The notes below the pieces were generated by a model, which saw nothing but the letters and a program-made list of their open reading frames with translations, did no database searches and was not told where the DNA came from. A DNA stretch of 64,000 nt from an uncultured Paracoccaceae bacterium (GTDB taxonomy: Bacteria; Pseudomonadota; Alphaproteobacteria; Rhodobacterales; Rhodobacteraceae), in NCBI GenBank assembly GCA_947500825.1, contig CANMTR010000001.1, positions 186,001 through 250,000 on the forward strand. The letters run 5' to 3'. Shown piece by piece: positions 25,108 to 42,558 of the stretch. A program made the translations under genes and the position numbers. Every line of letters starts with the position of its first letter. Position 1 is the stretch's first letter.

Positions 25108-26132
25108 CAGTGGTACCCTTCGCCGTGCTTTATCTTGCCGCGGAACACCCAGTAGGCGAAGGCGGTATAGCTCAGGATCAGCGGCACCAGGACCACCGCG
25201 CCGACGAACATGAAGAGCTGCGACTTGAACGGGCTCGCCGCCTCGGTGAGCGTGACGCTGGTGGGGATGACATAGGGCCACATGCAGACCCCGAGCCCGA
25301 GAAAGCACAGGCCGAACAGCCCCAGCGTCAGGACGAAGGGCATCCAGTCGTTGGATTCGTTGTAGAGTTCCTTGCCCAGCATCAGCACGAAGCCGATCAC
25401 CAGGACGGGGATGATCGCCACCTCGAGCATGTGGGGCCAGGCGAACCAGCGGGTGAAGTATTCCTGCTCGAGGAAGGGGGTCCAGAGGCTGACGACGCCG
25501 ATGAAGCCCACGGTGACGAAGCCCAGGACCCGGGCGAGGTTGCGGGCCTGGTTCTGCACCTTGCCCACCGTCTTGAGGTTGAGCCAGCAGGCCCCGAGGA
25601 GCGCGTAGCCCGCCACCACGGCGAGGCCGCAGATTGCCGAGAAGGGCGTGAGCCAGTCCCACCAGCCGCCGCCGTAGCTGCGCCCGTCGACCTCGATCCC
25701 CTGCAGGAGGGCGCCCAGGATGATGCCCTGGCTCAGGGCCGCGACGGTGGAGCCGCCGATGAAGGCGCCGTCCCAGAAGACCTCGGAGAAGCGGCCGCCG
25801 GCGCGCCAGCGGAACTCGAACGCGACGCCGCGGAAGATGAGCGCCAGAAGCATGGCGATCACCGGCGGATAGAGCGCGGGCATGATGATGGCGTAGGCCA
25901 GGGGGAAGGCGGCGAAGAGGCCGCCGCCGCCCAGCACCAGCCAGGTCTCGTTGCCGTCCCAGACGGGGGCGACGGTGTTCATCAGGAGGTCGCGGTCCTC
26001 CTTCTCGGGGAAGGCGGGGTAAAGGATGCCGAGGCCGAGGTCGAAGCCGTCGAGGACGACGTAGACATACACCGAGAAGGCCAGGAGGATTGCCCAGGCG
26101 ATGGTGAGGTCGATGCTGATGCCGAGGCCCAT
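25107..26132 (-). CDS. cydB: Cytochrome bd ubiquinol oxidase subunit II
   Basis: A 341-residue integral membrane protein with about eight helices. The start carries VVLDGFDLGLGILYP, the conserved CydB opening, followed by WDGNETWLVLGGGGLFAAFP. It pairs with CydA and lacks haem ligands itself. It lies 4 bp after cydA and overlaps the DUF2474 peptide by one base, so all three form one unit. Full length. Confidence 0.95.
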   Translation of the reverse strand: MGLGISIDLTIAWAILLAFSVYVYVVLDGFDLGLGILYPAFPEKEDRDLLMNTVAPVWDGNETWLVLGGGGLFAAFPLAYAIIMPALYPPVIAMLLALIFRGVAFEFRWRAGGRFSEVFWDGAFIGGSTVAALSQGIILGALLQGIEVDGRSYGGGWWDWLTPFSAICGLAVVAGYALLGACWLNLKTVGKVQNQARNLARVLGFVTVGFIGVVSLWTPFLEQEYFTRWFAWPHMLEVAIIPVLVIGFVLMLGKELYNESNDWMPFVLTLGLFGLCFLGLGVCMWPYVIPTSVTLTEAASPFKSQLFMFVGAVVLVPLILSYTAFAYWVFRGKIKHGEGYH

Positions 26133-26136
26133 GATG

Positions 26137-27552
26137 CTACTCCGCGGGTGTGGCGTCTGGCGTGGTACCGGGGGTGATGCCCCCGGTGCGGATCGGGCCG
26201 GGCTCGCTCTCGGGCGTTTCGGCGACCTCGGGCGGCTTCGACATCAGGCGCAGCAGGTAGACGATGCCGGCGCCGAACACCGCGAAGTAGATCACGATGA
26301 AGGCGATGAGCGACCCGCCCACGGCCTGGGCGCCCAGGGGCGACATGGACTCGGCCGTGCGCATCTCGCCATAGATCGTGTAGGGCTGGCGGCCGACCTC
26401 GGTGGTGATCCAGCCGGCGAGCACCGCGACGAGGCCCGAGGGCGCCATGACGAGCGAGGCACGGTGGAGCCAGGTGTCGTAGTAGAGATCGCCCCGCCAG
26501 CGCGACCAGAGCGACCAGGCGCCCACGCCAAGCATCAGCATCCCGATCGCCACCATGACGCGGAAGCTCCAGAAGACGATGCCCACGGGCGGCTCCTCGG
26601 AGCGGGGAACGGCGTCGAGCCCCTCCATCGAGGCGTCCCATCCCTTGCCCAGGATCGGGCCGCCGATGCGCGGGATCGACAGCTCGTAGCGCATCTCGCC
26701 GGCCTCCTGGTCGGGGATGCCGAACAGGATGAGCGGGATGCCGTCGTCGTAGCTCTCGAAATGGCCCTCCATGGCGAGGACCTTGTTGGGCTGGTACTCG
26801 TAGGTGTTGAGGCCGTGCTCGTGGCCCAGCACGATCTGCAGCGGCGCGACCACGGCGGCCATCCACATGGCCATGGAGAACATCGTGCGGACGCCGGAAT
26901 TGTCGCGCCGCCCCTTCAGGAGGTGCCAGGCGCCGACGCCGCCGACGATGAAGGCGGTGGTCAGGTAGGCGGCCGTCAGGGTGTGGGCGAGGCGGTAGGG
27001 GAACGAGGGCGAGAAGATCACCGCCAGCCAGTCGTCGGGCAGGAACTGGCCGTTCTCGCCCATCACGAAACCCGCGGGCGTGTGCATCCAGCTGTTCACC
27101 GACAGGATCCAGGTGGCCGAGATCGCGGTGCCCACCGCGACCATCAGCGTGGCGACCATGTGGAGCTTGTTGCCCACCTTGTCGCGGCCGAACAGCATGA
27201 TCCCGAGGAACCCGGCCTCGAGGAAGAAGGCGGTCAGGACCTCGTAGGCCATGAGCGGGCCGATCACGGGCCCCGCGCGGTCCGAGAAGACCGACCAGTT
27301 GGTGCCGAACTGGTAGGACATGACGATGCCCGAGACGACGCCCATGGCGAAGGAGATCGCGAAGATCTTCACCCAGTAATTGAACAGGCGCAGATACGCC
27401 TTGTCGCCATTGCGCAGGTAGATCGCGTTCAGGACCGCGAGGTAGCTCGCGAGACCGATCGAGAACGCGGGGAAGATGAAGTGGAACGCGACGGTGAAGC
27501 CGAACTGGATCCGCGCGAGAACGAGGGCGTCGAGTCCGAGAAACGTCTCCAT
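26137..27552 (-). CDS. cydA: Cytochrome bd ubiquinol oxidase subunit I, cyanide-insensitive (short Q-loop) type
   Basis: A 471-residue quinol oxidase subunit that carries haems b558, b595 and d and reduces oxygen at the membrane without pumping protons. His24 in VAFHFIFPAF fits the N-terminal haem ligand; the quinol-site region and the GWITTEVGRQPYTIYG element are intact. The Q-loop between helices VI and VII is short, as in CioA rather than E. coli CydA. The C-terminal ~40 residues are a Pro/Glu/Thr-rich tail. The start is ATG 27552. Confidence 0.93.
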   Translation of the reverse strand: METFLGLDALVLARIQFGFTVAFHFIFPAFSIGLASYLAVLNAIYLRNGDKAYLRLFNYWVKIFAISFAMGVVSGIVMSYQFGTNWSVFSDRAGPVIGPLMAYEVLTAFFLEAGFLGIMLFGRDKVGNKLHMVATLMVAVGTAISATWILSVNSWMHTPAGFVMGENGQFLPDDWLAVIFSPSFPYRLAHTLTAAYLTTAFIVGGVGAWHLLKGRRDNSGVRTMFSMAMWMAAVVAPLQIVLGHEHGLNTYEYQPNKVLAMEGHFESYDDGIPLILFGIPDQEAGEMRYELSIPRIGGPILGKGWDASMEGLDAVPRSEEPPVGIVFWSFRVMVAIGMLMLGVGAWSLWSRWRGDLYYDTWLHRASLVMAPSGLVAVLAGWITTEVGRQPYTIYGEMRTAESMSPLGAQAVGGSLIAFIVIYFAVFGAGIVYLLRLMSKPPEVAETPESEPGPIRTGGITPGTTPDATPAE

Positions 27553-27583
27553 GGGCGGCCTTTCTGTTGGTCGCCAGAAACGT

Positions 27584-27616
27584 AAACAACCCGCCGCGAA
27601 TGTCCAACGCGGCGGG
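27584..27616 (-). terminator. Terminator of the Tat-exported L,D-transpeptidase gene
   Basis: On the minus strand a 9-bp perfect stem (27616-27608 with 27598-27590) is followed by TTGTTT. It lies 28 bp after the L,D-transpeptidase stop and upstream of cydA. Confidence 0.7.
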
Positions 27617-27643
27617 CCCGTGTGTTTTGTCGCAGCCCCGGCG

Positions 27644-28219
27644 TCAGGCGGTCGTCATCTTGGGATAGAGGACGACGCGGGCATCCATCGGCACCTGGGC
27701 GTAGAGTTGCCGGATGTGCTCGTTGGTGAGCCCGGCGCAGCCATTCGACACCGCGCGGCCGATCGTGTTCACGTCCGCGGTGCCGTGGATGCGCAGGTAG
27801 GTGTCGCCGCGGCCCTGCTGGAACAGGTAGAGCGCGCGGGCGCCGAGCGGGTTGCCGGGGCCGCCCTCCATCCCGTCCTCGGCGTACTGGGCGTATTTCT
27901 CGGGCTCGCGCTCGACCATGTCGGGGGTGGGCGTCCAGGACGGCCATTCCTTCTTGGCGCCCACGTAGTACTGCCCCGGCTCGTAAAGGGCGTCGCGCCC
28001 GACCCGGATGCCGTAGCGCCAGGCCTGGCCGCCCGGCAGGGTCCAGAAAAGCTGGAAGTGGTCGGGGAAGACATGCACCTCGCCGGGCGGCAGCGGCTGG
28101 CGCATGGTGATCAGCGCCGGCTGGAGGTGGGGCGGGAGCGCCTGTGCGGCCGCGCCGCGCGCAAAGGGCAGGGTGGCGATGGCGGCCGCGCCGGCGGCCA
28201 TGAAATCTCGGCGGTTCAT
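27644..28219 (-). CDS. Tat-exported L,D-transpeptidase
   Basis: A 191-residue YkuD-domain enzyme. The N-terminus MNRRDFMAAGAAAIA is a twin-arginine signal, cleaved near AAAQA. The catalytic site is HGTADVNTIGRAVSNGCAGL, with His145 and nucleophile Cys161. It would form 3-3 cross-links in peptidoglycan or tether proteins to it. The start ATG 28219 has AAGGA about 11 bp upstream; ATG 28231 would add four residues. It is a separate transcription unit between cydA and the rplJ leader. Confidence 0.88.
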   Translation of the reverse strand: MNRRDFMAAGAAAIATLPFARGAAAQALPPHLQPALITMRQPLPPGEVHVFPDHFQLFWTLPGGQAWRYGIRVGRDALYEPGQYYVGAKKEWPSWTPTPDMVEREPEKYAQYAEDGMEGGPGNPLGARALYLFQQGRGDTYLRIHGTADVNTIGRAVSNGCAGLTNEHIRQLYAQVPMDARVVLYPKMTTA

Positions 28220-28355
28220 CACGTGGGGCATCCTTTTTGTCGCGCTCGATATACGGATAAATCCTCGGTCGGAAAAGTTCGCATGCGGTTGACGGACGCA
28301 GATGTGACAAGGCAGGCTCGCCGTTGCGCCGCCGCGGGAAAGCCCGCGCGGGCCC

Positions 28356-28384
28356 TTGGCATTTCCTTCCGAACGCCCTAGAGA
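28356..28384 (+). promoter_or_regulatory. Candidate housekeeping promoter for the rplJL-rpoBC operon
   Basis: TTGGCA (28356-28361), a 17-bp spacer and TAGAGA (28379-28384) form the best sigma-70-like pair in the 388-bp gap between the L,D-transpeptidase gene and rplJ. The -10 match is only partial. If used, it gives an rplJ leader of about 220 nt. Confidence 0.35.
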
Positions 28385-28539
28385 TCGCGTCACGGGCGGT
28401 ATCCGCGATTCGCGGGGCCGTCCCTTCGTCCGAGACGGTGGGTTGGCGCGAGTGCCGGTAATTCCTGCCTGAGACGGGAAGAGACATTCTCTCGGGGCCG
28501 TTCGTCACGGCCGCCACGGGATGTGCGACCCGTTCGGAC

Positions 28540-28600
28540 CGCATGGCCGGGATCTTCCCGGTCGGACTGAGCCGGAGGGGTCGCCCTCCAAGACTTGGAG
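28540..28600 (+). promoter_or_regulatory. rplJ leader with tandem hairpins (candidate L10 autoregulation site)
   Basis: Two perfect hairpins precede rplJ: CCGGGA/TCCCGG (28547-28561) and GGAGGG/CCCTCC (28574-28589). The latter competes with an overlapping CCAAG-A-CTTGG fold (28588-28598) that would cover part of the rplJ ribosome-binding site (GGAG at 28597-28600). L10(L12)4 binding to its own leader is established in other bacteria. The rest of the gap (28232-28540) shows no gene. Confidence 0.45.
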
Positions 28601-28607
28601 TAAAACT

Positions 28608-29126
28608 GTGGATAGAGCCCAGAAAGAGAAAGTGGTCGAGGAACTCGGCCAGATCTTCGAAAGCTCTGGCGTCGTGGTGGTCGCGCACTACCAAGGCCTC
28701 ACGGTTGCCGAGATGCAGGACCTGCGCGCGCGGATGCGCGAAGCTGGCGGGTCCGTTCGCGTTGCCAAGAACAGGCTCGCCAAGATCGCCCTCGACGGGT
28801 CGCAGATGGCCGACATCAGCGATTACCTGACGGGCCAGACCGTCCTGACCTATTCCGAAGACCCCGTGGCCGCGGCCAAGGTGGCGGACGAATACGCCAA
28901 GCAGAATCAGAAGTTCTCGATTCTCGGCGGCGCCATGGGCGGGACGAAGCTGGACCAAGCCGGCATCACGTCGGTCGCAAAGCTGCCCAGCCGCGAAGAG
29001 CTCATCGCTCAAGTGGTGTCGTGCATCGGTGCGCCCGCGTCGAACATCGCCGGTGCGATCGGGGCCCCTGCTTCGAATATCGCGAGCATCCTGTCGACCA
29101 TCGAGGAGAAGGCCGAGGCGGCCTGA
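28608..29126 (+). CDS. rplJ: 50S ribosomal protein L10
   Basis: A 172-residue stalk-base protein that anchors L7/L12 dimers. The N-terminus [16 protein letters not shown] and the [10 protein letters not shown] core are typical. The C-terminal half carries a duplicated GAPASNIA octet ([22 protein letters not shown]) before the L12-binding helix, as I recall from other Rhodobacteraceae. The start codon is GTG 28608 with GGAG 7 bp upstream. First gene of rplJ-rplL-rpoB-rpoC; rplK-rplA, commonly upstream, are not in this window. Confidence 0.96.
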   Translation: MDRAQKEKVVEELGQIFESSGVVVVAHYQGLTVAEMQDLRARMREAGGSVRVAKNRLAKIALDGSQMADISDYLTGQTVLTYSEDPVAAAKVADEYAKQNQKFSILGGAMGGTKLDQAGITSVAKLPSREELIAQVVSCIGAPASNIAGAIGAPASNIASILSTIEEKAEAA

Positions 29127-29191
29127 TCCCGGCAACGCGCGGCTTGACCGTCGCGACGCCCAGATACATCTAGTTGAACGGAATCGAGAAA

Positions 29192-29572
29192 ATGGCTGAT
29201 CTTAAAGCTCTTGCCGAGCAAATCGTGAACCTGACGCTGCTGGAAGCGCAGGAACTGAAGCAGATCCTCAAGGACGAGTACGACATCGAGCCCGCCGCCG
29301 GCGGCGCGGTGATGATGGCCGGACCCGCCGACGGCGCCGGCGGTGCCGCCGAGGAGGAGCAGACCGAATTCGACGTGATCCTGAAGAGCGCCGGCGCTCA
29401 GAAGATCAACGTCATCAAAGAGGTCCGCGCGATCACCGGCCTGGGCCTGAAAGAGGCCAAGGAGCTGGTCGAGGCCGGCGGCAAGGCCGTCAAGGAAGGC
29501 GTCGACAAGGCCGAAGCCGAGGAAATCAAGGGCAAGCTCGAAGCGGCCGGCGCCGAAATCGAGCTGAAGTGA
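29192..29572 (+). CDS. rplL: 50S ribosomal protein L7/L12
   Basis: A 126-residue acidic ribosomal stalk protein that recruits elongation factors. The N-terminal dimerisation helices ([20 protein letters not shown], in short), the Ala/Gly hinge around 38-55 and the C-terminal domain with [23 protein letters not shown] are all present. It is 65 bp after rplJ and ends 255 bp before rpoB. Confidence 0.97.
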   Translation: MADLKALAEQIVNLTLLEAQELKQILKDEYDIEPAAGGAVMMAGPADGAGGAAEEEQTEFDVILKSAGAQKINVIKEVRAITGLGLKEAKELVEAGGKAVKEGVDKAEAEEIKGKLEAAGAEIELK

Positions 29573-29581
29573 TCCGCCTGT

Positions 29582-29697
29582 CGGGCCCTGAAACGGCCCG
29601 ATACGCGTAAGGAACTGGCCGATCCCGGGATTTCCCGGGGTCGGTCGCCGCGTCTCGGAAAGGGCGATCTTACGTCTTCGTGAGGTCGGCCCTTTCC
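29582..29697 (+). promoter_or_regulatory. Three consecutive hairpins between rplL and rpoB (attenuator or processing region)
   Basis: Hairpin 1: CGGGCC/GGCCCG, 29582-29600. Hairpin 2: 29619-29630 with 29633-29644, nearly perfect. Hairpin 3: GGAAAGGGC/GCCCTTTCC, 29657-29697, with an inner GATCT/AGGTC stem. None has a long T run. In E. coli the same gap holds an attenuator and an RNase III cleavage stem that lower rpoBC relative to ribosomal proteins; an analogous role here is inference. Confidence 0.55.
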
Positions 29698-29827
29698 CAG
29701 GGGCGGCATCGGATCGGGCGGCCGTCTGTGGGAGGACGGTCAGGGATTGATCCGGACCCCGGCTTCGCCCGGGCGCGCGACCTTCCCAGGGATCGCGAGC
29801 CTGCGAACAGTAAAGGTGCGTGTCTCC

Positions 29828-33982
<4,155 letters not shown>

Positions 33983-34058
33983 TCCGCGGCCCCCGGGGCA
34001 GGGTCTCGACGCGAGACTCTGCCTCTCCCCTCACGCACCCGTTCAGCAAGGACCGAAC

Positions 34059-38303
<4,245 letters not shown>

Positions 38304-38321
38304 TCGGCGACGGTCGATGCG

Positions 38322-38347
38322 AAGGCCCCGCCCCGGCGGGGCCTTTC
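38322..38347 (+). terminator. rpoBC operon terminator
   Basis: An 11-bp perfect stem (38322-38332 with 38335-38345) has only CC between the arms, so the innermost pairs must open to form a loop. It is followed by a short T run within CTTTCGCG, 19 bp after the rpoC stop. Confidence 0.8.
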
Positions 38348-38430
38348 GCGTTCCGCGCGCGCGCGGGTGGCGGGGGCGGCCTTGACCGCCCCCGCGTCCA
38401 GGGACATTTCCAGCCGGGGAGACGGGGCGC

Positions 38431-39387
<957 letters not shown>

Positions 39388-39396
39388 GCGAGGCCG

Positions 39397-39861
39397 TTAC
39401 CGCAAGGTGTCGTCGCCAATCTCCGGCAACTCGGCCAGTTGGTCTGCGCCGAGTTGGGTGAGGTAGGCGACCTCGCCATCGTCGAGAAGGACCAGCGCCA
39501 GGTCCTGGATCGAGAGGAACACCCGCCGGTCGTCGACATCTCCCACCACACCGGCATAGGCGCTGTCCTGGGCAACCACGAGGTCGGAGACCGTGCCGAC
39601 CTCGCTCCAGCCGTCGCCGATCCGCTCGTAGACCGTGGACGCGGTCCAGCCATCGCTGTCGGCGTCGCCGGTGACGTAGAGGGGCGCGTCCTGGAACCGG
39701 GCGCCGGGGATCAGCTGGTCCGCCGCCGTGTCCAGCACCGTCGCGCTGGCGGGGGCGTCGGACCCTCCCCCGGACTGCTGCTGTCCGGCGTCGCTCTGGG
39801 CGGCTGCCGGGAACGCCGACAAGGTCAGCATCGCCGTTCCCGTGATCACGCTTTTCATCAT
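39397..39861 (-). CDS. Secreted PRC-barrel-like protein
   Basis: A 154-residue exported protein. The signal peptide (to about residue 22, AFPAAAQ) is followed by a Gln/Ser/Gly-rich linker and two short beta modules. The second (GWSEVGTVSDLVVAQDSAYAGVVGDV) has the look of a PRC-barrel: a small strand, a turn with a regulated loop and a VxxxVG ending. PRC-barrels bind photosynthetic or ribosomal partners or act as structural modules; no function can be given. GAGGAA precedes ATG 39861. It lies 62 bp downstream of the co-oriented GST gene. Confidence 0.65.
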   Translation of the reverse strand: MMKSVITGTAMLTLSAFPAAAQSDAGQQQSGGGSDAPASATVLDTAADQLIPGARFQDAPLYVTGDADSDGWTASTVYERIGDGWSEVGTVSDLVVAQDSAYAGVVGDVDDRRVFLSIQDLALVLLDDGEVAYLTQLGADQLAELPEIGDDTLR

Positions 39862-39922
39862 GTCGCCATTCCTCGGTCAGGGTGCAGAACAAACGGCGCC
39901 GGACGCGAAGCGTTCCTGCGTC

Positions 39923-40630
39923 TCACGCGACCGGGCCGTCCGGATCTGGGATGTTGCGGCCCTTCGCGACGGCGTCGCGGTCATTGAAGCGCGCCAGGTA
40001 GGCCACCGCGTTGGTATGGTCGTCCCATCCGACCATGTCCTTCGCGCCGTAGAACTCCAGCGCGTTGAGCCACGGCGCAATGGCGATGTCGGCGATGGAG
40101 TAGTCCCCCGCCACCCAGTCCCGCCCCTCGAGCTGGCGGTCGAGCACGCCCAGGAGGCGGGCGGATTCGCCGATATAACGCTCGCGCGGATAGGGATCTT
40201 TCACATCCTTGCCGCCGAGTTTCACGAAATGGCCCATCTGGCCGAACATCGGCCCGAGCCCGGCGACCTGCCAGGCAAGCCAGGTCTGCACCTCCCACCG
40301 CTTGCGACCCTCGCCGCCGAGCTGGCCCGTCTTTTCGGCCAGGTAGGTGAGGATCACGTGGCTCTCCCACAGGCCGATGGCCTGCCCGTCCGGCCCGTCG
40401 GGGTCGATCATGGCCGGGATCTTATTGTTGGGGTTGAGGGAGAGGAACTCGTCGCTCTTCACGTAGTCGTCGCCCAGGGGGACGAGGTGCGGCTCGTAGG
40501 GGAGGTGCATCTCCTCCAGCGCGATGGAGGCCTTCACGCCGTTGGGCGTGGGATAGGAATAGAGCTGGATCACGTGGGGGTTGTCGGCGGGCCATTTGCG
40601 GGTGATGGCGAAGTCGGCGAGATCGGGCAT
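39923..40630 (-). CDS. Glutathione S-transferase (YghU/YfcG Nu-class type)
   Basis: A 235-residue GST. The N-terminal thioredoxin-like domain (about 18-100) has IQLYSYPTPNGVKASIALEEM, LNPNNKIPAMIDPDG (cis-Pro) and ESHVILTYLAEK (Glu-Ser that bind the gamma-glutamyl group). The all-helical C-terminal domain carries DYSIADIAIAPW, the N-capping motif of the family. Nu-class members have disulfide-bond reductase activity. ATG 40630 has GGAG 6 bp upstream. It is divergent from the Ku-like gene. Confidence 0.9.
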   Translation of the reverse strand: MPDLADFAITRKWPADNPHVIQLYSYPTPNGVKASIALEEMHLPYEPHLVPLGDDYVKSDEFLSLNPNNKIPAMIDPDGPDGQAIGLWESHVILTYLAEKTGQLGGEGRKRWEVQTWLAWQVAGLGPMFGQMGHFVKLGGKDVKDPYPRERYIGESARLLGVLDRQLEGRDWVAGDYSIADIAIAPWLNALEFYGAKDMVGWDDHTNAVAYLARFNDRDAVAKGRNIPDPDGPVA

Positions 40631-40745
40631 GAGGGGCTCCGTTTGGCGGTGTCGGAACGGACCTAGGCTCCCTGCGAGGGCCGTCACCCCGCGCTGGGCG
40701 CGCAAGGCCCGTGCGCTAGAGTCCCGGGCTGAAGGAGGATGCGCC

Positions 40746-41135
40746 ATGGCCCCATGCGCCGTCTGGAGCGGGCAGCTTCGCCTGCCGCTCGTCACCACCC
40801 CGGTGGAGATCCATGCGGCGACCACCTCCGGCTCGCGGCTGCGCGACGCCAAGACCGTGGAGGGCATGGGCCCGGTGGAGCGCGAGGATATCGTCAAGGG
40901 ATACGAGACCGGCGACGGCGACGACGTCCCTATCGACTCCGACGAGCGGAAGGACCTGGAGTTGAAGACCTCGCGTCGGCTGGAGATCGTGCAGGTGGTG
41001 GAGCAGGGCGAGATCGCGCCGCTCCGCTGCGACCGTCCCCGTTACGCGGTGCCCGGCGACGAGCCGGCCGAGGACGCCTATCGCGTCGTCCGCGACGGCC
41101 CGTCCCGCGGCCTGGGCGGGAGGAAGGCGTCGTGA
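40746..41135 (+). pseudogene. Truncated Ku-like protein (NHEJ end-binding, likely non-functional)
   Basis: A 129-residue ORF. The start (MAPCAVWSGQLRLPLVTTPVEIHAAT) and the block REDIVKGYETGD...LELKTSRRLEIVQVVEQGEIAPLRCDRPRYAVPGDE...AEDAYRVVRDG match bacterial Ku. Two parts are missing: the segment between about residues 30 and 40 that normally holds FNQINKKTG-type strands, and everything after ~residue 120, which forms the rest of the DNA-encircling barrel. Normal Ku is about 260-300 residues. The frame is intact and AAGGAGG precedes the ATG, so it may still be translated. It is coupled to the next gene by a GTGA overlap. Confidence 0.8.
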
Positions 41136-42040
41136 CGGCTGACCGGTTGGAGAACGACACCGCGCCCCGCGGCTCCGCCCGCACCGACGAGCCGCAGGGG
41201 AAAGGGCGCGAGGGGCGCGCCGGCGGAGCGCTGTGGTTCTCCGTCCAGAAGCACGACGCCTCGTCGGTGCATTACGACCTGCGGCTCGAATGGGACGGTG
41301 TGCTCCTGTCCTGGACCATCCCGAAAGGGCCGGCCCCGGTCACCGGCGAACGGCGGCTGGCGCGGCGCACCGAAGACCACCCGCTCGACTACGGCGATTT
41401 CGAGGGGACGATCCCCGAGGGCGCCTGTGGCGGCGGGACGGTCATGTTGTGGGGCCGGGGCACGTGGGCCCCGCGCGGCGACGTGGCCGACATGGTGGCC
41501 GACATGCTGGCCGACGGAAACCCGAAGATGGACGTGGATGGCGCGCGGATGCGGGGCGGCTGGGCCCTGATCCGGTTCGCCAAGGGCGGCGAGGGGGCCT
41601 GGCTCCTGATCAAGGAGCGGGACGGGGAGGCGGGCGACGATCCCGACGCGCTGACCGGGACGTTCGGCACCTCCGTCGCGAGCGGGCGCAGCATGGAGGA
41701 GATCGCGCGCACCCAGCGCGTCAAGCGGCCAAAGTTCCGCGCGCCGCAGCTCGCCACGCTGGCGGACGAGGCCCCGGAGGGGGAGGGCTGGAGCGACAGG
41801 ACGAAGCTCGACGGCTACCGCGCGCTCGCCGCCATTGGGACGGATGGCCCCACCATGTGGACGTGGCGCGGGCACGTGTTTGCCGCCGCGTGCCGGGCGG
41901 GGGCGCCGGTGGCCGGTCCGGTGACCCGGGACGAGCTGGAAAGCCTCGCGGGCGAGGGCGCCTTCGACATCGGCGCGATCGCCGAGCGGATCACCGAGGA
42001 CGTGCCGGGCGCGCTGGAGCGGGGGCGCGCCGATGGCTGA
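41132..42040 (+). CDS. Shrunken LigD: complete 3'-phosphoesterase domain with remnants of ligase and polymerase domains
   Basis: A 302-residue ORF; normal PE-Lig-Pol LigD is about 800-850. The phosphoesterase domain (about 33-165) keeps all catalytic residues I can map: His41, His47, Asp49, Arg51, His83 and Tyr87 (SVQKHDASSVHYDLRLE; EDHPLDYGDFEG). At 199-235 a ligase-domain start appears (PQLATLADE...TKLDGYRALA, Lys225 at the nucleophile position). Around 245-255 it switches to what looks like the polymerase-domain tail (AGAPVAGPVTRDELES). About 550 residues are absent without a frameshift. GTG 41132 has GGAGGAAGG upstream. The stop overlaps ybgC by 8 bp. Confidence 0.85.
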   Translation: MTADRLENDTAPRGSARTDEPQGKGREGRAGGALWFSVQKHDASSVHYDLRLEWDGVLLSWTIPKGPAPVTGERRLARRTEDHPLDYGDFEGTIPEGACGGGTVMLWGRGTWAPRGDVADMVADMLADGNPKMDVDGARMRGGWALIRFAKGGEGAWLLIKERDGEAGDDPDALTGTFGTSVASGRSMEEIARTQRVKRPKFRAPQLATLADEAPEGEGWSDRTKLDGYRALAAIGTDGPTMWTWRGHVFAAACRAGAPVAGPVTRDELESLAGEGAFDIGAIAERITEDVPGALERGRADG

Positions 42041-42422
42041 TCCGCACCTCTTTCCCGTCACGGTGTACTACGAGGACACCGACATGGGCGGGATCGTCTA
42101 CCACGCGAACTACCTGAAGTTCATCGAGCGCGCCCGGTCGGACATGGTGCGGCGCCTCGGGATCGACCAGAACGCCATGCGGGCGGCGGGCGGCGTCTTC
42201 GTCGTCCGGCGGATCGACGCGGAGTTCGTCGCCCCCGCGCGGCTCGACGACGTGCTGGAGGTGCGCACGGAGATCGCCGCGGCCACGGGCGCGCGGCTGT
42301 CGCTGGCGCAGTCGGTGCATCTCGGCGCGACGGAGCTGTTCCGCGCCCGGGTGGAGATCGTGGCGGCCGATCCCGTGCGCGGGCGACCGCGCCGCCTGCC
42401 GCCGGAGCTGCGCGGGGCCTGA
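42033..42422 (+). CDS. ybgC: Tol-Pal-associated acyl-CoA thioesterase YbgC
   Basis: A 129-residue hot-dog-fold thioesterase. The catalytic motif VYYEDTDMGGIVYHANYLKFIERARSD is complete, with Asp17 in the active-site position. It hydrolyses acyl-CoA or acyl-ACP thioesters and is co-encoded with tolQRAB in many proteobacteria. The ATG lies within the last codons of the LigD-like ORF (8-bp overlap), so it is probably co-transcribed with it. tolQ follows after 136 bp. Confidence 0.93.
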   Translation: MADPHLFPVTVYYEDTDMGGIVYHANYLKFIERARSDMVRRLGIDQNAMRAAGGVFVVRRIDAEFVAPARLDDVLEVRTEIAAATGARLSLAQSVHLGATELFRARVEIVAADPVRGRPRRLPPELRGA

Positions 42423-42443
42423 TCGGGCGGGAATCGCTCTACC

Positions 42444-42494
42444 TTTGCGCGAATTCGCTTCACCGCTTTGTGCGAGAGGAGTGGCTTTTGCGCG
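42444..42494 (+). promoter_or_regulatory. Three TTTGYGCG direct repeats upstream of tolQ
   Basis: TTTGCGCG (42444), TTTGTGCG (42467) and TTTGCGCG (42487) lie on the same face at 23- and 20-bp spacing, about two helical turns apart, ending 64 bp before the tolQ ATG. They look like a cooperative regulator-binding array. An OmpR-type factor such as CenR is a candidate; this is inference only. Confidence 0.4.
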
Positions 42495-42558
42495 CAGGCT
42501 GGGGTAGGTATCGGGAGAGAGGCCCGCAAAGAGGCCCGGCAGAGCGAAGAGCAGTCCG

